Shown: positions 9,914 to 19,159 of the stretch, in pieces
How positions within the stretch are numbered: the stretch's first letter is position 1
Layout: the number at the start of each line of letters is the position of its first letter
NCBI GenBank assembly: GCA_020161855.1
Contig: JAIUNJ010000004.1
Location: 62,001 to 126,000, forward strand
DNA: 64,000 nucleotides
Source: Pseudomonadota bacterium
GTDB taxonomy: Bacteria; Pseudomonadota; Alphaproteobacteria; Rhizobiales; Aestuariivirgaceae
Direction of reading: 5' to 3'
Position numbers and translations under genes: made by a program
Notes under the pieces: generated by a model
The model's database searches: none
Told to the model about the DNA's origin: nothing
What the model saw: only the letters and a program-made list of their open reading frames with translations

Positions 9914-11017
9914 ATGAAGATCACCAAGCTCGAAACATTCCACAACGAATTCGTGGGCTTTGTCCGCGCCACGGCCGAGGGCGGCGCCCAGGGCTGGGGG
10001 CAGGTCTCGACCTATAATGCCGATATCACTTGCGAGGTCTTCCACCGCCAGGTGGCGCGCCACGCGCTTGGCACCAATGCACTCGATTTTGCCGACACGC
10101 TGAACCTGATCAGCGAGAGGGAACACAAGTTTCCGGGCTCCTATCTGCGCCGCGCCATGACTGGCCTGGATACGGCCCTTCTCGACCTGCGTGGCAAGCT
10201 GGAGGGCAAGCCCGTGGTCGAGCTTCTGGGCGGCAAGCCGGGCAAGCTGCGCGCCTATGCCTCCTCAATGAAGCGCGACATCACGCCTGAAGACGAAGCA
10301 AAGCGCTTTCTCGCCCTGCGTGACAAATTCGGCTTCACAGCTTTCAAATGGCGTGTCGGGGCCGAGTGCGGCCGCGACCGTGACGAGTGGCCAGAGCGCA
10401 CCGAGGCGGTCATTCCGACCGTGTCCAAGGCGCTGGGTGACGGCATCGACAAACTCGTCGATGGCAATTCCTGCTATTCGCCGAAGCGCGCCATCGAAGT
10501 CGGGCGCATGCTGGAGCAGAATGGCATCGGCCATTTCGAAGAGCCCTGTCCCTATTGGGAACTGGAGCAGACCAAGGAAGTGACCGACACGCTCAGCATC
10601 GATGTCACCGGAGGAGAACAGGATTGCGAGTTCCCCGTCTGGAAGGCCATGATCGGCATGCGGGCGGTGGACATCATCCAGCCCGATGTCATGTACATGG
10701 GTGGCATGCTGCGCACCATGGAAGTGGCGCGTATGGGTGAGAAGGCGGGCCTGCCCTGCACACCCCATGCCGCCAACCGTTCGCTCGTCACGCTCTGCAC
10801 CATGCATCTGCTCAAGGCCATTCCGAACCCGGGCAAGTATCTGGAACTGTCCATCGAAGGCACTGACTACTATCCTTGGGAACCGGGGCTTTTCACCAGC
10901 GATCCCTATCAGGTAGTCGATGGCGATGTGACGGTATCGTCCGAACCCGGCTGGGGCGTTGCCGTCAGCCCGCAATGGCTGGAAAAGTCCCACTACAAGG
11001 TTTCGGAACTATCCTGA
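9914..11017 (+). CDS. Mandelate racemase/muconate lactonizing enzyme family protein
   Basis: This 367-residue enolase-superfamily member has an N-terminal capping domain and a barrel with the metal ligands D ([10 protein letters not shown]), E ([10 protein letters not shown]) and E (GGEQDCEF). A likely catalytic lysine is in FKWRVG and a histidine in TPHAANRS. Such enzymes dehydrate or racemise sugar acids and related carboxylates by abstracting the alpha proton. The frame is open upstream to 9725, overlapping ispH on the other strand, but the ATG at 9914 begins the typical MKITKLET sequence. The 3' end overlaps the convergent hydroxylase gene by 25 bp. Confidence 0.87.
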   Translation: MKITKLETFHNEFVGFVRATAEGGAQGWGQVSTYNADITCEVFHRQVARHALGTNALDFADTLNLISEREHKFPGSYLRRAMTGLDTALLDLRGKLEGKPVVELLGGKPGKLRAYASSMKRDITPEDEAKRFLALRDKFGFTAFKWRVGAECGRDRDEWPERTEAVIPTVSKALGDGIDKLVDGNSCYSPKRAIEVGRMLEQNGIGHFEEPCPYWELEQTKEVTDTLSIDVTGGEQDCEFPVWKAMIGMRAVDIIQPDVMYMGGMLRTMEVARMGEKAGLPCTPHAANRSLVTLCTMHLLKAIPNPGKYLELSIEGTDYYPWEPGLFTSDPYQVVDGDVTVSSEPGWGVAVSPQWLEKSHYKVSELS

Positions 11018-11814
11018 GCAGCTCTTTGCCGCGCCAGAACGCGGAAGGGCATCAGCAGGATCTTCCACAGCGACACGTCATCAGGACGCCGGAATTGCGA
11101 AAGTCCCAGCGTTACGCCTATCTGGCCTTTGGCCGGTTCGCGCAGCATTGTGCCGCAGAAGCGGTCCCAGACGGAAAGGCAGAAACCGAAATTTGAATCG
11201 GTCTCGCATGGAATGACGGAATGATGCACGCGATGCATGTCGGGCGTGCAGAAGACATAGCGCAAGCGGCGGTCCAGCCACTCCGGCAGATGAATATTGC
11301 CGTGCGTGAAAACGGAGAAGCCGTTCAGCACCGCTTCGAAGATGATTACCACCCAGGGATCGATGCCGAGAGCCGCAACAATCGCGGCCTTGTAGAGCAT
11401 GGATATGATGATCTCGAGCGGATGGAAGCGGACACCTGTCGTCAGGTCCACGTCGAGATCGGCGTGATGCACCTGATGCAGCCGCCAGAAGGCGGGCAGG
11501 GCATGCGAGAGCACGTGCTGAAGGTAAATCGCAAAATCAAGAATGAGGAAGCCGAGCAGCGCTTCGATCCAGAACGGCCAGTCCAGCAGGTTGAACAGAC
11601 CCCAGCCATGGTTCTGGGCATAGATTGCCGTTGCAAAGGCAGCGGCCCCGACAGTCAGCCGCTGGGCCACGACATCGATCACCAGGATGCCGAGATTGAT
11701 TCCCCAGCGTCGCCTCCAGTCCGCTGTCTTCGGGCGGCGTGGCAGCAGGATTTCAAGGGCGGCAACTGCCACAAAGACTGAAACGAAAATGCCGAGGCGT
11801 AGCGCTGCTTCCAA
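10993..11814 (-). CDS. Sterol desaturase/fatty acid hydroxylase family membrane protein
   Basis: This 273-residue integral membrane protein has several hydrophobic spans and the histidine clusters of the di-iron hydroxylase superfamily: HVLSH, HQVHH and DMHRVHH. Members hydroxylate or desaturate lipids and sterols. The start is a TTG at 11814 preceded by a strong AAGGAGAG ribosome-binding site five bases away; no ATG lies in the right place. It is the last gene of a minus-strand run that includes allE and allA, with 30 bp to allE. The link to ureide metabolism is probably only positional. Confidence 0.87.
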   Translation of the reverse strand: MEAALRLGIFVSVFVAVAALEILLPRRPKTADWRRRWGINLGILVIDVVAQRLTVGAAAFATAIYAQNHGWGLFNLLDWPFWIEALLGFLILDFAIYLQHVLSHALPAFWRLHQVHHADLDVDLTTGVRFHPLEIIISMLYKAAIVAALGIDPWVVIIFEAVLNGFSVFTHGNIHLPEWLDRRLRYVFCTPDMHRVHHSVIPCETDSNFGFCLSVWDRFCGTMLREPAKGQIGVTLGLSQFRRPDDVSLWKILLMPFRVLARQRAAQDSSETL

Positions 11815-11844
11815 CGGGACTCTCCTTCGCCCGGAATTGCGGAC

Positions 11845-12684
11845 TCAGTCTTTCCCAAACACATTCAGGCGGGCGTGGCGATTCACATCCTTGTAAAGCA
11901 AATAGCGGAAGCGGCCCGGTCCTCCGGCATAGCAGGCCTGCGGGCAGAAGGCGCGAAGCCACATGAAGTCCCCGGCCTCGACCTCCACCCAGTCGCCGTT
12001 GAGGCGGTAGACAGCCTTGCCTTCCAGCACATAGAGGCCGTGTTCCATGACATGCGTTTCGGCAAAGGGAATGACGCCCCCCGGCTCGAAATTCACAATG
12101 GTCACGTGCATGTCGTGGCGCAGGTCTGCCGGGTCGACAAAGCGCGTGGTGCTCCACACGCCCTTCGTGTCTGGCATCGTGACAGGGGCGACATCCTGTT
12201 CGCGCACGACAAAGGCTTCAGGCACGGCAAGGCCGGGCGCGGGCTCGTAGCGCTTGCGGATCCAGTGGAAACGGGCGGTTTCGGGTCCGCTGTTGGACAG
12301 GCTCCAGGAAAGTCCCGGCGGTATGAAGGCGTAGGAACCGGGCGCCATGGCATGTTCCGCCGCGCCCAGCTTCAGCGTGAAGCGGCCTTCCACGGCGAAG
12401 AGCACGGCTTCGGCCTGCGCGTCGGGTTCGGGTGATGTGCTTCCGCCGCCGGCAGAGACTTCCATGATGTATTGCGAAAAGGTTTCGGCGAAACCGGACA
12501 TGGGGCGGGCGATGATCCAGCAGCGGGTCTTGTCCCAACCAGGCAGGGCACTGGTGACGATGTCGCGCATCACGCCCTTCGGGATGACGGCATAGGCGGT
12601 AGTGAAGATAGCACGCCCTGTCAGAAGGTCTGTCTGCGGCGGCAGGCCGCCGTGCGGCGCGTAGTAACTGGGCGTCTTTGTCAT
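11845..12684 (-). CDS. allE: (S)-ureidoglycine aminohydrolase
   Basis: This 279-residue bicupin matches the AllE/UGHY family across its length, with the characteristic opening YYAPHGGLPPQTDLLTGRA and the C-terminal cupin segment ETHVMEHGLYVLEGKAVYRL. It is a manganese enzyme that converts (S)-ureidoglycine to (S)-ureidoglycolate and ammonia in the breakdown of allantoin. It lies 36 bp downstream of allA, so the two consecutive pathway steps are encoded together. The allantoate amidohydrolase and allantoinase genes are not in the window. Confidence 0.9.
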   Translation of the reverse strand: MTKTPSYYAPHGGLPPQTDLLTGRAIFTTAYAVIPKGVMRDIVTSALPGWDKTRCWIIARPMSGFAETFSQYIMEVSAGGGSTSPEPDAQAEAVLFAVEGRFTLKLGAAEHAMAPGSYAFIPPGLSWSLSNSGPETARFHWIRKRYEPAPGLAVPEAFVVREQDVAPVTMPDTKGVWSTTRFVDPADLRHDMHVTIVNFEPGGVIPFAETHVMEHGLYVLEGKAVYRLNGDWVEVEAGDFMWLRAFCPQACYAGGPGRFRYLLYKDVNRHARLNVFGKD

Positions 12685-12720
12685 GCGGCTAGGGTACCGG
12701 GCGGCCCCATGATTTGCAAA

Positions 12721-13212
12721 TCAGCCGACGACTTCGATCTGCAGGGTCTCCGGCAGTTGCACTTCTTCCAGGTTATTGCCTGAGCCCTTGCGGTCGAACA
12801 CCAGGAAGCGGCTTCCCTCATCAAAGACGAGCAAGGGATGATGCCAGATGTTGCGGGCATAGTTGATGCCCTGCTGGCCCGTGGCAGCGAAAAGCTGATA
12901 GGTCTCCGGCTTCAGCGGATTGTCGCAGACAAGCACGAGCCATGGCCTGTCCTGCAAGGGCACAAAAATCTGTGAGCCCATCGGATGCCGCTCCATCAGT
13001 TTCACGGCAATTGGCATGGGCCTTGGGTTGGCCGTGAACAGGGCCACATTGACCGAACCGAACTCCGGTGCCACGTCGACATAAGCGAGATCATCGAAGC
13101 GCTGTGCGAAGCCCTGGTTGACGTTCTTGGGCGTGACGCCGGACGTATCGATGACGTTGCCATAGGGGCGGAATATGGCCTTGTTGAGTGGCTTTGGCGT
13201 AAGGCGGATCAT
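12721..13212 (-). CDS. allA: Ureidoglycolate lyase
   Basis: This 163-residue cupin-fold protein has the AllA start RLTPKPLNKAIFRPYGNVID and the C-terminal WHHPLLVFDEGSRFLVFDR, with H and D/E residues in the conserved positions. It splits ureidoglycolate into glyoxylate and urea, the step after AllE. It begins 1 bp after the aldo/keto reductase stop, implying one transcript from about 14035 through to the hydroxylase gene. The glyoxylate made here could feed central metabolism. Confidence 0.92.
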   Translation of the reverse strand: MIRLTPKPLNKAIFRPYGNVIDTSGVTPKNVNQGFAQRFDDLAYVDVAPEFGSVNVALFTANPRPMPIAVKLMERHPMGSQIFVPLQDRPWLVLVCDNPLKPETYQLFAATGQQGINYARNIWHHPLLVFDEGSRFLVFDRKGSGNNLEEVQLPETLQIEVVG

Positions 13213-13213
13213 C

Positions 13214-14035
13214 TCAGCTGTCCCAGCGTCCTGTCATCCAGCCTGATACCATACGTCCCCGCCGCGTGCCGATAGCGGAAATTGTCGCCATGTCCGCTTC
13301 GCTGAGCGCAAAGCTCAGGATATTGAGATTGGAGGCCGCGTTGGCACGCTTGGTCGTCATTGGAATTGAAATGACGCCCTGTTGCATGATCCAGCGCAGG
13401 ACAATTTCGGAAGCAGGTCTCGCCAAACGGGCCGCGATTTCGCTGATGGCCGGATGCTGCAATGCCTTGCCCCGGCCGATCGGGCTGTAAGCCACCAGCG
13501 GAAAGCCAAGCTCATCGGCGGTTGCCTTGACAAGTGTCTGGTCGAGGAGCGGATGGAACTCGACCTGATTGCAGGAAATGATCGGACCCAGGCGCTTGAC
13601 CGCCTGCCGCATCATGCGCGGTGTGAAATTCGATATGCCGATGCGCCGGGCCATGCCGCGATCAAGCTCTGCCTTGAGGCGATCCAGTGTTGCATCAATC
13701 TCGGCATCGGGCGGTGGCCAGTGAATGAGGAGCAGGTCGGCAGGCCCGCCGAGATCGTCCATTGATCGCTGCACCGAGCCGGCGAAGCGCGCAGCGCCGA
13801 GATTGGACGGATCAACCTTTGTCGTCACGAAGAGCGCGTCGCGCTTGATGCCACTGCCTGCAATTGCGCGCCCGACATCGCGCTCGTTGCCATACATCTG
13901 CGCCGTATCGATGTGGCGATAGCCAAGCTCGAGCGCCATCAGCACGCTGTCGGTGCAGTTCTGTCCCTGCAAGGGATAGGTTCCAAGCCCGATGGCCGGG
14001 ATGCCGTTGAATTTCGGCATGGATGGTGCCGACAA
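13214..14035 (-). CDS. Aldo/keto reductase
   Basis: This 273-residue protein has the catalytic tetrad of the family: D and Y in DTAQMYGNE, K in VTTKVDP and H in LLLIHWPPP. The length and sequence fit the 2,5-diketo-D-gluconate reductase-like group, which uses NADPH to reduce carbonyls. The TTG at 14035 has a GGAGG element eight bases upstream; an ATG at 14020 would shorten it by five residues but has no such site. It heads the operon with allA and allE, and is divergent from the GMC oxidoreductase gene. Confidence 0.88.
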   Translation of the reverse strand: MSAPSMPKFNGIPAIGLGTYPLQGQNCTDSVLMALELGYRHIDTAQMYGNERDVGRAIAGSGIKRDALFVTTKVDPSNLGAARFAGSVQRSMDDLGGPADLLLIHWPPPDAEIDATLDRLKAELDRGMARRIGISNFTPRMMRQAVKRLGPIISCNQVEFHPLLDQTLVKATADELGFPLVAYSPIGRGKALQHPAISEIAARLARPASEIVLRWIMQQGVISIPMTTKRANAASNLNILSFALSEADMATISAIGTRRGRMVSGWMTGRWDS

Positions 14036-14110
14036 GACTCTTGCCTCCGTGCGGTTTGTCAGACACTATCCCACAAGTAACCATTTGGTTCAATCCTGCG
14101 GGAGTTTGGG

Positions 14111-15736
14111 ATGCCGGATGTGAAGGCAGAATACGACTATATCATCGTGGGCGGCGGAACGGCGGGCTGCGTCCTGGCCAACAGGCTTTCGGCGGATGCG
14201 AAGACCCGCGTGCTGCTGGTCGAGGCCGGCGGTGACGACCGGAACTTTCTCTTTCATTGGCCCGCGGGCTTTGCCCGCATGACCAAGGGCATTGCCTCCT
14301 GGGGCTGGTCCACAGTGCCGCAGAAGCACATGCAGGACCGCGTGTTCTGGTACACGCAGGCCAAAGTGATCGGTGGCGGTTCCTCGATCAATGCGCAGGT
14401 CTATACTCGCGGCCACAGGCTGGATTTCGACACCTGGGCCCAAGCCGGTTGCACCGGCTGGGGCTATGACGACATCGTCAAATACTTCAAGCTGCACGAA
14501 GACAACGACACATTCGAGAATGATGTGCATGGCAAGGGCGGCCCCATCGGCGTTTCACAGCCCCGGGCGCTGTTGCCGATTGTCGAGGCTTTCATTGAAG
14601 CCGCAGAACAGGCGGGCATTCCGCGTTGCAACGATCTGTCGGGCGCAACGCCCGAAGGCATGGGTGTCTATCAGGTCACGCAGCGCAACGGGCGGCGCTC
14701 CTCGGCCGTCACCGGCTATCTCAAGCCGGCGCTGTCGCGTCCCAACCTCACTGTGGTGATGAAGGCGCTCACCAAGCGCGTGGTCGTGGAGCAGGGGCGT
14801 GCCATCGGCGTCGAGATCATCGAGAATGGCCGCCCGCGTGCCATCAGGGCCACAGCGGAGGTGATCGTCTCGTCGGGCGCCATTGGCTCGCCACGCCTGC
14901 TCTTGCTCTCCGGCATCGGGCCTGCTGCCCATCTGAAATCTGTAGGTGTCATGCCGGTGCATGATCTTCCGGGTGTCGGTTCAAACCTGCAGGATCATCT
15001 CGACATTTGTGCGCTTGCGGAATGCACCGGCGATCACTCCTTCGACAAGTATGGAAAAAGCTGGTGGGCCGCGCTGGCAGGGCTGCAATATCTCTTCACC
15101 CGTGATGGTCCTGCGGCATCCTCGCTCTTCAACAGTGGCGGTTTCTGGTACGCCGACAAGGCGGCTGCCCATCCGGATGTGCAGTTCCACTTCGGTCTCG
15201 GCAGCGGAATCGAAGCAGGCATTGCCAAGCTTGGCAACCCGGGCGTCACGCTAAATGCGGCCGTGATGCGTCCGCGGTCACGTGGCACCGTGCGCTTGCG
15301 GTCTGCCGACATCATGGATCATCCGCTGATCGATCCCAATTTCTGGGCCGATCCCATTGACCGCGATCTGAACTTCAAGGCGCTCGAATGGTCTCGCGCG
15401 ATCCTGCGCCAGCCGGCCCTGAAGCCCTTCATCCTCGCCGAGCGCCTGCCGGGGGAAGGTGTGAACGGCAAGAACGATCTTTTCGACTATGCCTGTCGCA
15501 TGGCCAAGACGGATCATCACCCTTCGTCGGCCTGTGCCATGGGCGTGGGCTCCATGAGCGTGGTTTCACCGGAGCTGAAAGTCCATGGCATCGAGGGCCT
15601 GCGTGTTGCCGATACCTCGATTCAGCCGACCGTCATTTCGTCGAATACCAATGCCACGGCAATGATGATCGCCGAGAAATGCGCCGCAATGGTGCTGGGC
15701 AAGGACAAAATCTCCAGCCCGGTCACCACCGCGTAA
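14111..15736 (+). CDS. GMC family FAD-dependent oxidoreductase (choline dehydrogenase-like)
   Basis: This 541-residue flavoprotein starts with the FAD-binding YIIVGGGTAGCVLANRL and the adjoining VLLVEAGG. The catalytic His is in HHPSSACAMG and the second conserved residue is in SSNTNATAMM near the C-terminus. GMC enzymes oxidise alcohols such as choline, glucose or polyethylene glycol derivatives. The start has a GGGAG element upstream. It shares a 75-bp divergent promoter region with the aldo/keto reductase, so the two may act on related alcohols. The substrate is unknown. Confidence 0.9.
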   Translation: MPDVKAEYDYIIVGGGTAGCVLANRLSADAKTRVLLVEAGGDDRNFLFHWPAGFARMTKGIASWGWSTVPQKHMQDRVFWYTQAKVIGGGSSINAQVYTRGHRLDFDTWAQAGCTGWGYDDIVKYFKLHEDNDTFENDVHGKGGPIGVSQPRALLPIVEAFIEAAEQAGIPRCNDLSGATPEGMGVYQVTQRNGRRSSAVTGYLKPALSRPNLTVVMKALTKRVVVEQGRAIGVEIIENGRPRAIRATAEVIVSSGAIGSPRLLLLSGIGPAAHLKSVGVMPVHDLPGVGSNLQDHLDICALAECTGDHSFDKYGKSWWAALAGLQYLFTRDGPAASSLFNSGGFWYADKAAAHPDVQFHFGLGSGIEAGIAKLGNPGVTLNAAVMRPRSRGTVRLRSADIMDHPLIDPNFWADPIDRDLNFKALEWSRAILRQPALKPFILAERLPGEGVNGKNDLFDYACRMAKTDHHPSSACAMGVGSMSVVSPELKVHGIEGLRVADTSIQPTVISSNTNATAMMIAEKCAAMVLGKDKISSPVTTA

Positions 15737-15748
15737 GTTTTGGTTTTG

Positions 15749-16255
15749 TCAGCGCGTTCCGAAGGCGCGCGCCAGCTGATCGAGCTGGTTCATCACCGGG
15801 TTCTCATCGGCGACGGCATTCTGCCGCGAGATCATCAGGTCGAGTGTCTTGATACGGTCGAGCAGGCGCAGTGACCGTTCGACGAGATTCCTGAGGCCGT
15901 CGGGCAGATGTTCGGCACCGGGCAGATCGCTGCCCTTGCCGATTTCCGACAGATTGATGCGGTTCTTTTCCTTGCGTGCCTCGTCGGTGCCGAGTTCGCC
16001 AGCGGCAATCGCGCGCTGCAGAAGAAGCCATGATGCGAGCTGCATCAGCCGTGTGGTCAGGCGCATGGATTCGGTTGCGTAGGCAATGGCTCCAACACGA
16101 TCGAGCAGGCGGCTGTCGGTGCGGCCGGGGCCATCGAGATAGTTGGCCGTCTCTTCGACGAGGCCCATGCCTTCCTTGAAGACCTTCTCGAACTGCTCCG
16201 AACCGGTGAACCTGGCGAGAAAATCGACGGTGCTCGTGCCTGCCCCTGCGGCCAT
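15749..16255 (-). CDS. rcdA: DUF1465 protein, RcdA-type ClpXP adaptor
   Basis: This 168-residue helical protein belongs to DUF1465 (PF07323), the family of Caulobacter RcdA. There, RcdA works with CpdR and PopA to deliver CtrA and other cell-cycle proteins to the ClpXP protease. The family fingerprint is visible in FTGSEQFEKVFKEGMGLVEETA and the segment DRVGAIAYATESMRLTTRLMQ; the first half dimerises in known structures. It ends 12 bp from the convergent GMC gene. The DUF1192 and TrcR genes nearby strengthen the cell-cycle context. Confidence 0.85.
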   Translation of the reverse strand: MAAGAGTSTVDFLARFTGSEQFEKVFKEGMGLVEETANYLDGPGRTDSRLLDRVGAIAYATESMRLTTRLMQLASWLLLQRAIAAGELGTDEARKEKNRINLSEIGKGSDLPGAEHLPDGLRNLVERSLRLLDRIKTLDLMISRQNAVADENPVMNQLDQLARAFGTR

Positions 16256-16578
16256 GACTTACAATTCCTTACTCAAACGCTTCAAATTCTTGGCACCCGC
16301 GTCAGCATACTGGGGCCGTTTGACCGGTCAATATGGCGCAGGACGCTGTTGACGGAAGCGGAAGGAGCAAGTTCGAGGCCAGCGGGGCCCGTTCTCCACA
16401 AACAAAAAAAAGCCGCGGAAACCGCGGCTTGAGTTCTAACAGGGAGGCGTCAAACAGAGTGGACAGAACCACTCAGAGAGACCCGGAAAGCTCCGGGCTG
16501 ATTGTTAAGGTAAACGATAGAACTTTCCGAATGGTTAACGAATGGCGCAGGCTCCGACTCATTTCCGGATTCCGCCCT
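16256..16578. other. Intergenic region between rcdA and the DUF1192 gene
   Basis: This 323-bp stretch has no convincing gene. It contains a rho-independent terminator near 16404-16430 for the DUF1192 gene. Between about 16256 and 16400 it must hold the rcdA promoter, although I could not assign clear -35 and -10 boxes. Forward-strand frames crossing it lack family matches and a ribosome-binding site. Confidence 0.5.
16404..16430 (-). terminator. Rho-independent terminator downstream of DUF1192 gene
   Basis: A perfect 9-bp stem AAGCCGCGG/CCGCGGCTT with an AAA loop sits next to a run of eight A on the plus strand, which reads as a T-tract on the minus strand. It lies about 150 bp after the DUF1192 stop and before rcdA, so it should separate the two transcripts. 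Confidence 0.8.
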
Positions 16579-16764
16579 TCAGCTCTTGAAGAAGGCATCA
16601 GCCGCTGCCTTGGAGGCTTGCTTCTTGCTGATTTCGCTGCGGATTCGTCCGATCTCTTCCTCAAGCGCCGCGATCCGGGCCTTGAGCTCCTCAAGGGAAA
16701 TCGCATCCAGCGGCTCGCCGATGGTGAGTGTGGGCTTGGGGCGGGGCAGATCTTCAAGGTCCAT
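16579..16764 (-). CDS. DUF1192 family small protein
   Basis: This 61-residue acidic protein matches the DUF1192 family, with the EDLPRPKP-like start and a central helical stretch SLEELKARIAALEEEIGRIR that should form a coiled coil. Its function is not known. The gene is divergent from the quinone oxidoreductase gene, with 65 bp between the starts, an arrangement seen in other alphaproteobacteria. A GGAG element precedes the ATG. It is followed by a strong terminator, so it is a single-gene transcript. Confidence 0.8.
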   Translation of the reverse strand: MDLEDLPRPKPTLTIGEPLDAISLEELKARIAALEEEIGRIRSEISKKQASKAAADAFFKS

Positions 16765-16829
16765 GCTAAGCTCCTCCTGAAGACGAGTCTCATGCAAACG
16801 CAAGCTTCGCGCAAGGTTCAAGAACACCC

Positions 16830-17831
16830 ATGACCCAGGCACCCGACCGGCCAGACAGTATGATGGCGATTGCCATAAGCACACCCGGTGCCCCCGATGT
16901 GCTCGTGCCGGTGCATATCCCTGTGCCGAGTCCCGGAGCGGGACAGGTGCTGGTACGCGTCGCCGCTGCCGGTGTGAACCGGCCCGATGTGTTGCAACGG
17001 CAGGGCGGCTATCCGCCGCCGCCCGGCGCGCCCGCGACACCCGGCCTTGAGATTGCGGGTGAGGTGGTGGCCCTCGGTGATGGCGTGAAGCGCTATCGCA
17101 CGGGTGATGCAGTCTGTGCTCTTGTGCCCGGCGGAGGCTATGCCGAATACGCCGTCGTTGCCGAAGACAATGCGCTGCCCGTGCCCAGGGGCCTGAACCT
17201 GATCGAAGCTGCGGGAATACCGGAGACCTACTTCACGGTGTGGACGAATGTATTTGACCGAGGTCAGTTGAAGCCCGGCGAGACGTTTCTCGTTCATGGC
17301 GGTTCGAGCGGCATCGGCTCGACGGCGATCATGCTGGCCAAGGCTTTCGGCGCTACGGTTGTTGCGACAGCGGGAAGTGCTGCGAAGTGCGAGGCCTGCC
17401 GCCAGTTGGGAGCCGATCTTGCCATCAACTACCGGCAGGAGGATTTCGCGGCCGTGCTGAAGGACAAGGGCATGGCTGCCGATGTCATCCTCGACATGGT
17501 GGGTGGCGACTATCTCGCCCGCAACCTGAAGGTCGCGGCACTGAACGGGCGCATCGTGCAGATCGCCTTTCAGCAAGGATCGAAAATCGAGGCCGACTTC
17601 ATGCCCCTCATGCTCAAACGGCTCACTTTCACTGGTTCCACCTTGCGCCCGCGCAGCGTGGCCGAGAAGGCCGTGATTGCCCGCGCCCTCGAGGAGAAGG
17701 TCTGGCCCTTGCTTGCGGCCGGGAAGTGCCGGCCGGTCGTTCACGCAACATTTCCGCTGGCCGAGGCGGCACGCGCCCACGCGCTCATGGAAAGCTCCAC
17801 CCACGTCGGCAAAATCATTCTTGTGACATGA
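16830..17831 (+). CDS. NAD(P)H-quinone oxidoreductase, PIG3/QOR type
   Basis: This 333-residue zinc-free medium-chain reductase has the QOR/PIG3 layout. The GroES-like domain contains GVNRPDVLQRQGGYPPPPG, and the nucleotide-binding domain has VHGGSSGIGSTAI near residue 155. It reduces quinones one or two electrons at a time with NADPH. An ATG 30 bp further on (16860) is a possible alternative start. The stop overlaps the following acetyltransferase start (ATGA), indicating translational coupling. Confidence 0.9.
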   Translation: MTQAPDRPDSMMAIAISTPGAPDVLVPVHIPVPSPGAGQVLVRVAAAGVNRPDVLQRQGGYPPPPGAPATPGLEIAGEVVALGDGVKRYRTGDAVCALVPGGGYAEYAVVAEDNALPVPRGLNLIEAAGIPETYFTVWTNVFDRGQLKPGETFLVHGGSSGIGSTAIMLAKAFGATVVATAGSAAKCEACRQLGADLAINYRQEDFAAVLKDKGMAADVILDMVGGDYLARNLKVAALNGRIVQIAFQQGSKIEADFMPLMLKRLTFTGSTLRPRSVAEKAVIARALEEKVWPLLAAGKCRPVVHATFPLAEAARAHALMESSTHVGKIILVT

Positions 17832-18319
17832 GTGAAACTGGCTTGCGGATCGCGTCGGCTGAAACGGCCTCAGATCTTGCCGATATCAAAGCGTTGTTCC
17901 GCGCCTATGCGGCGTCACTCTCAGTCGATCTGGCCTATCAGGATTTTGAAGCAGAGCTGGCCACACTTCCGGGGAAATATGCGCCTCCCGGAGGAAGCTT
18001 GCTGCTTGCCCGCGATGGGCAGGGCCGTGCCATTGGTTGCGTCGCCCTGCGGCCACTTGATGCGGCTGCGGCCGAGATGAAGAGGCTTTATGTGGCGCCC
18101 GGGGCGCGTGGCCTCGGCCTGGGGCAGGCGCTGGTCCATGCCGTCTGCGCGGCAGCGCGCAAAGCGGGCTATAACGAAATCCGCCTGGATACATTGCCTG
18201 AAATGAGGAGCGCTCAGAAACTCTACCACGTCCTCGGTTTCGGGCCCGTCCCGGCCTATTATGAAACGCCCGTGGCAGGCACGGTCTTCCTCGGAAAACG
18301 CCTGCTGAATGATCGTTGA
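17828..18319 (+). CDS. GNAT family N-acetyltransferase
   Basis: This 163-residue protein has the GNAT fold. The acetyl-CoA pyrophosphate loop is VAPGARGLGLGQALV (the R-x-x-G-x-G/A motif), and the last third holds RLDTLPEMRSAQKLYHVLGF, typical of the fourth beta strand and helix. The open frame extends further upstream, but the ATG overlapping the oxidoreductase stop gives the right length. The substrate, a small molecule or a protein amine, is unknown. Confidence 0.87.
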   Translation: MSETGLRIASAETASDLADIKALFRAYAASLSVDLAYQDFEAELATLPGKYAPPGGSLLLARDGQGRAIGCVALRPLDAAAAEMKRLYVAPGARGLGLGQALVHAVCAAARKAGYNEIRLDTLPEMRSAQKLYHVLGFGPVPAYYETPVAGTVFLGKRLLNDR

Positions 18320-18415
18320 TTTGGCGGCGCCTTTCCCCTATATGGCGGCCATTCCCGACAATTCACTGTCAAATCACTTGGAGCCCCTGGAAAGGCTCTG
18401 AAAGCGAGAGATCAT

Positions 18416-19156
18416 ATGTCACGCGCACCTCTTATGGCCAAGGCCACCGCCGTTTGGCTCGTTGAAAACACCACGCTGAGCTTCAAGCAGATTGCCGAGT
18501 TCTGCCATCTTCACGAACTTGAGGTGAAGGGCATCGCCGATGGCGATGTCGCCGCTGGCGTTCGCGGCCTTGATCCCATCACGGGCGGCCAGCTTACTCG
18601 CGAGGAGATCGCTGCCAGCGAGACGGACACGGACCGTCCTCTCAAGATTCTGGAGTCGAAGGTCGATATCCAGGTGAAGAAGTCGACGGGTGGCCCGCGT
18701 TATACGCCGGTGTCGCGCCGCGGCGATCGTCCCGATGCGATCCAGTGGCTGCTGCGCTATCATCCGGAACTGCCGGATGCAGCCATCATGAAGCTGGTCG
18801 GTACCACCAAGCACACGATCAATGCGGTGCGCGAGCGCTCGCACTGGAATGCCCAGAACATCAAGCCGGTCGATCCTGTGTCGCTTGGCCTTTGCTCGCA
18901 GCTCGATCTCGATTTTGCCGTGCAGAAGGCAGCCAGCCGCCGCAAGACCGTCGGTGATGGTGCGGCACCGCGCACCCTGATCCCCGCTTCGGAGGTTGAG
19001 GGCACGACGGCGCATCGCATCGCCATGGAAGAGCGTGAAGCTGAAGCAGCCCAGGCTGCCGAGGTATCATCTTCCCGCAGGGAAGAGAGCATTGATGCCG
19101 ACTCGGTCTTTGCCAAGCTCAAGGGCCTCAAGACTGACGAGAGCGATAGCGAGTAA
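18416..19156 (+). CDS. trcR: DUF1013 protein, TrcR-type cell cycle transcriptional regulator
   Basis: This 246-residue protein begins with the conserved DUF1013 sequence PLMAKATAVWLVENTTLSF, with a predicted helix-turn-helix in the segment LSFKQIAEFCHLHELEVKGIA. Databases name the family cell cycle transcriptional regulator TrcR, from work in Caulobacter. The C-terminal 60 residues are low-complexity and charged. A GAGAG element lies five bases before the ATG. The upstream 97 bp separates it from the acetyltransferase, so it probably has its own promoter. Confidence 0.82.
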   Translation: MSRAPLMAKATAVWLVENTTLSFKQIAEFCHLHELEVKGIADGDVAAGVRGLDPITGGQLTREEIAASETDTDRPLKILESKVDIQVKKSTGGPRYTPVSRRGDRPDAIQWLLRYHPELPDAAIMKLVGTTKHTINAVRERSHWNAQNIKPVDPVSLGLCSQLDLDFAVQKAASRRKTVGDGAAPRTLIPASEVEGTTAHRIAMEEREAEAAQAAEVSSSRREESIDADSVFAKLKGLKTDESDSE

Positions 19157-19159
19157 GCC

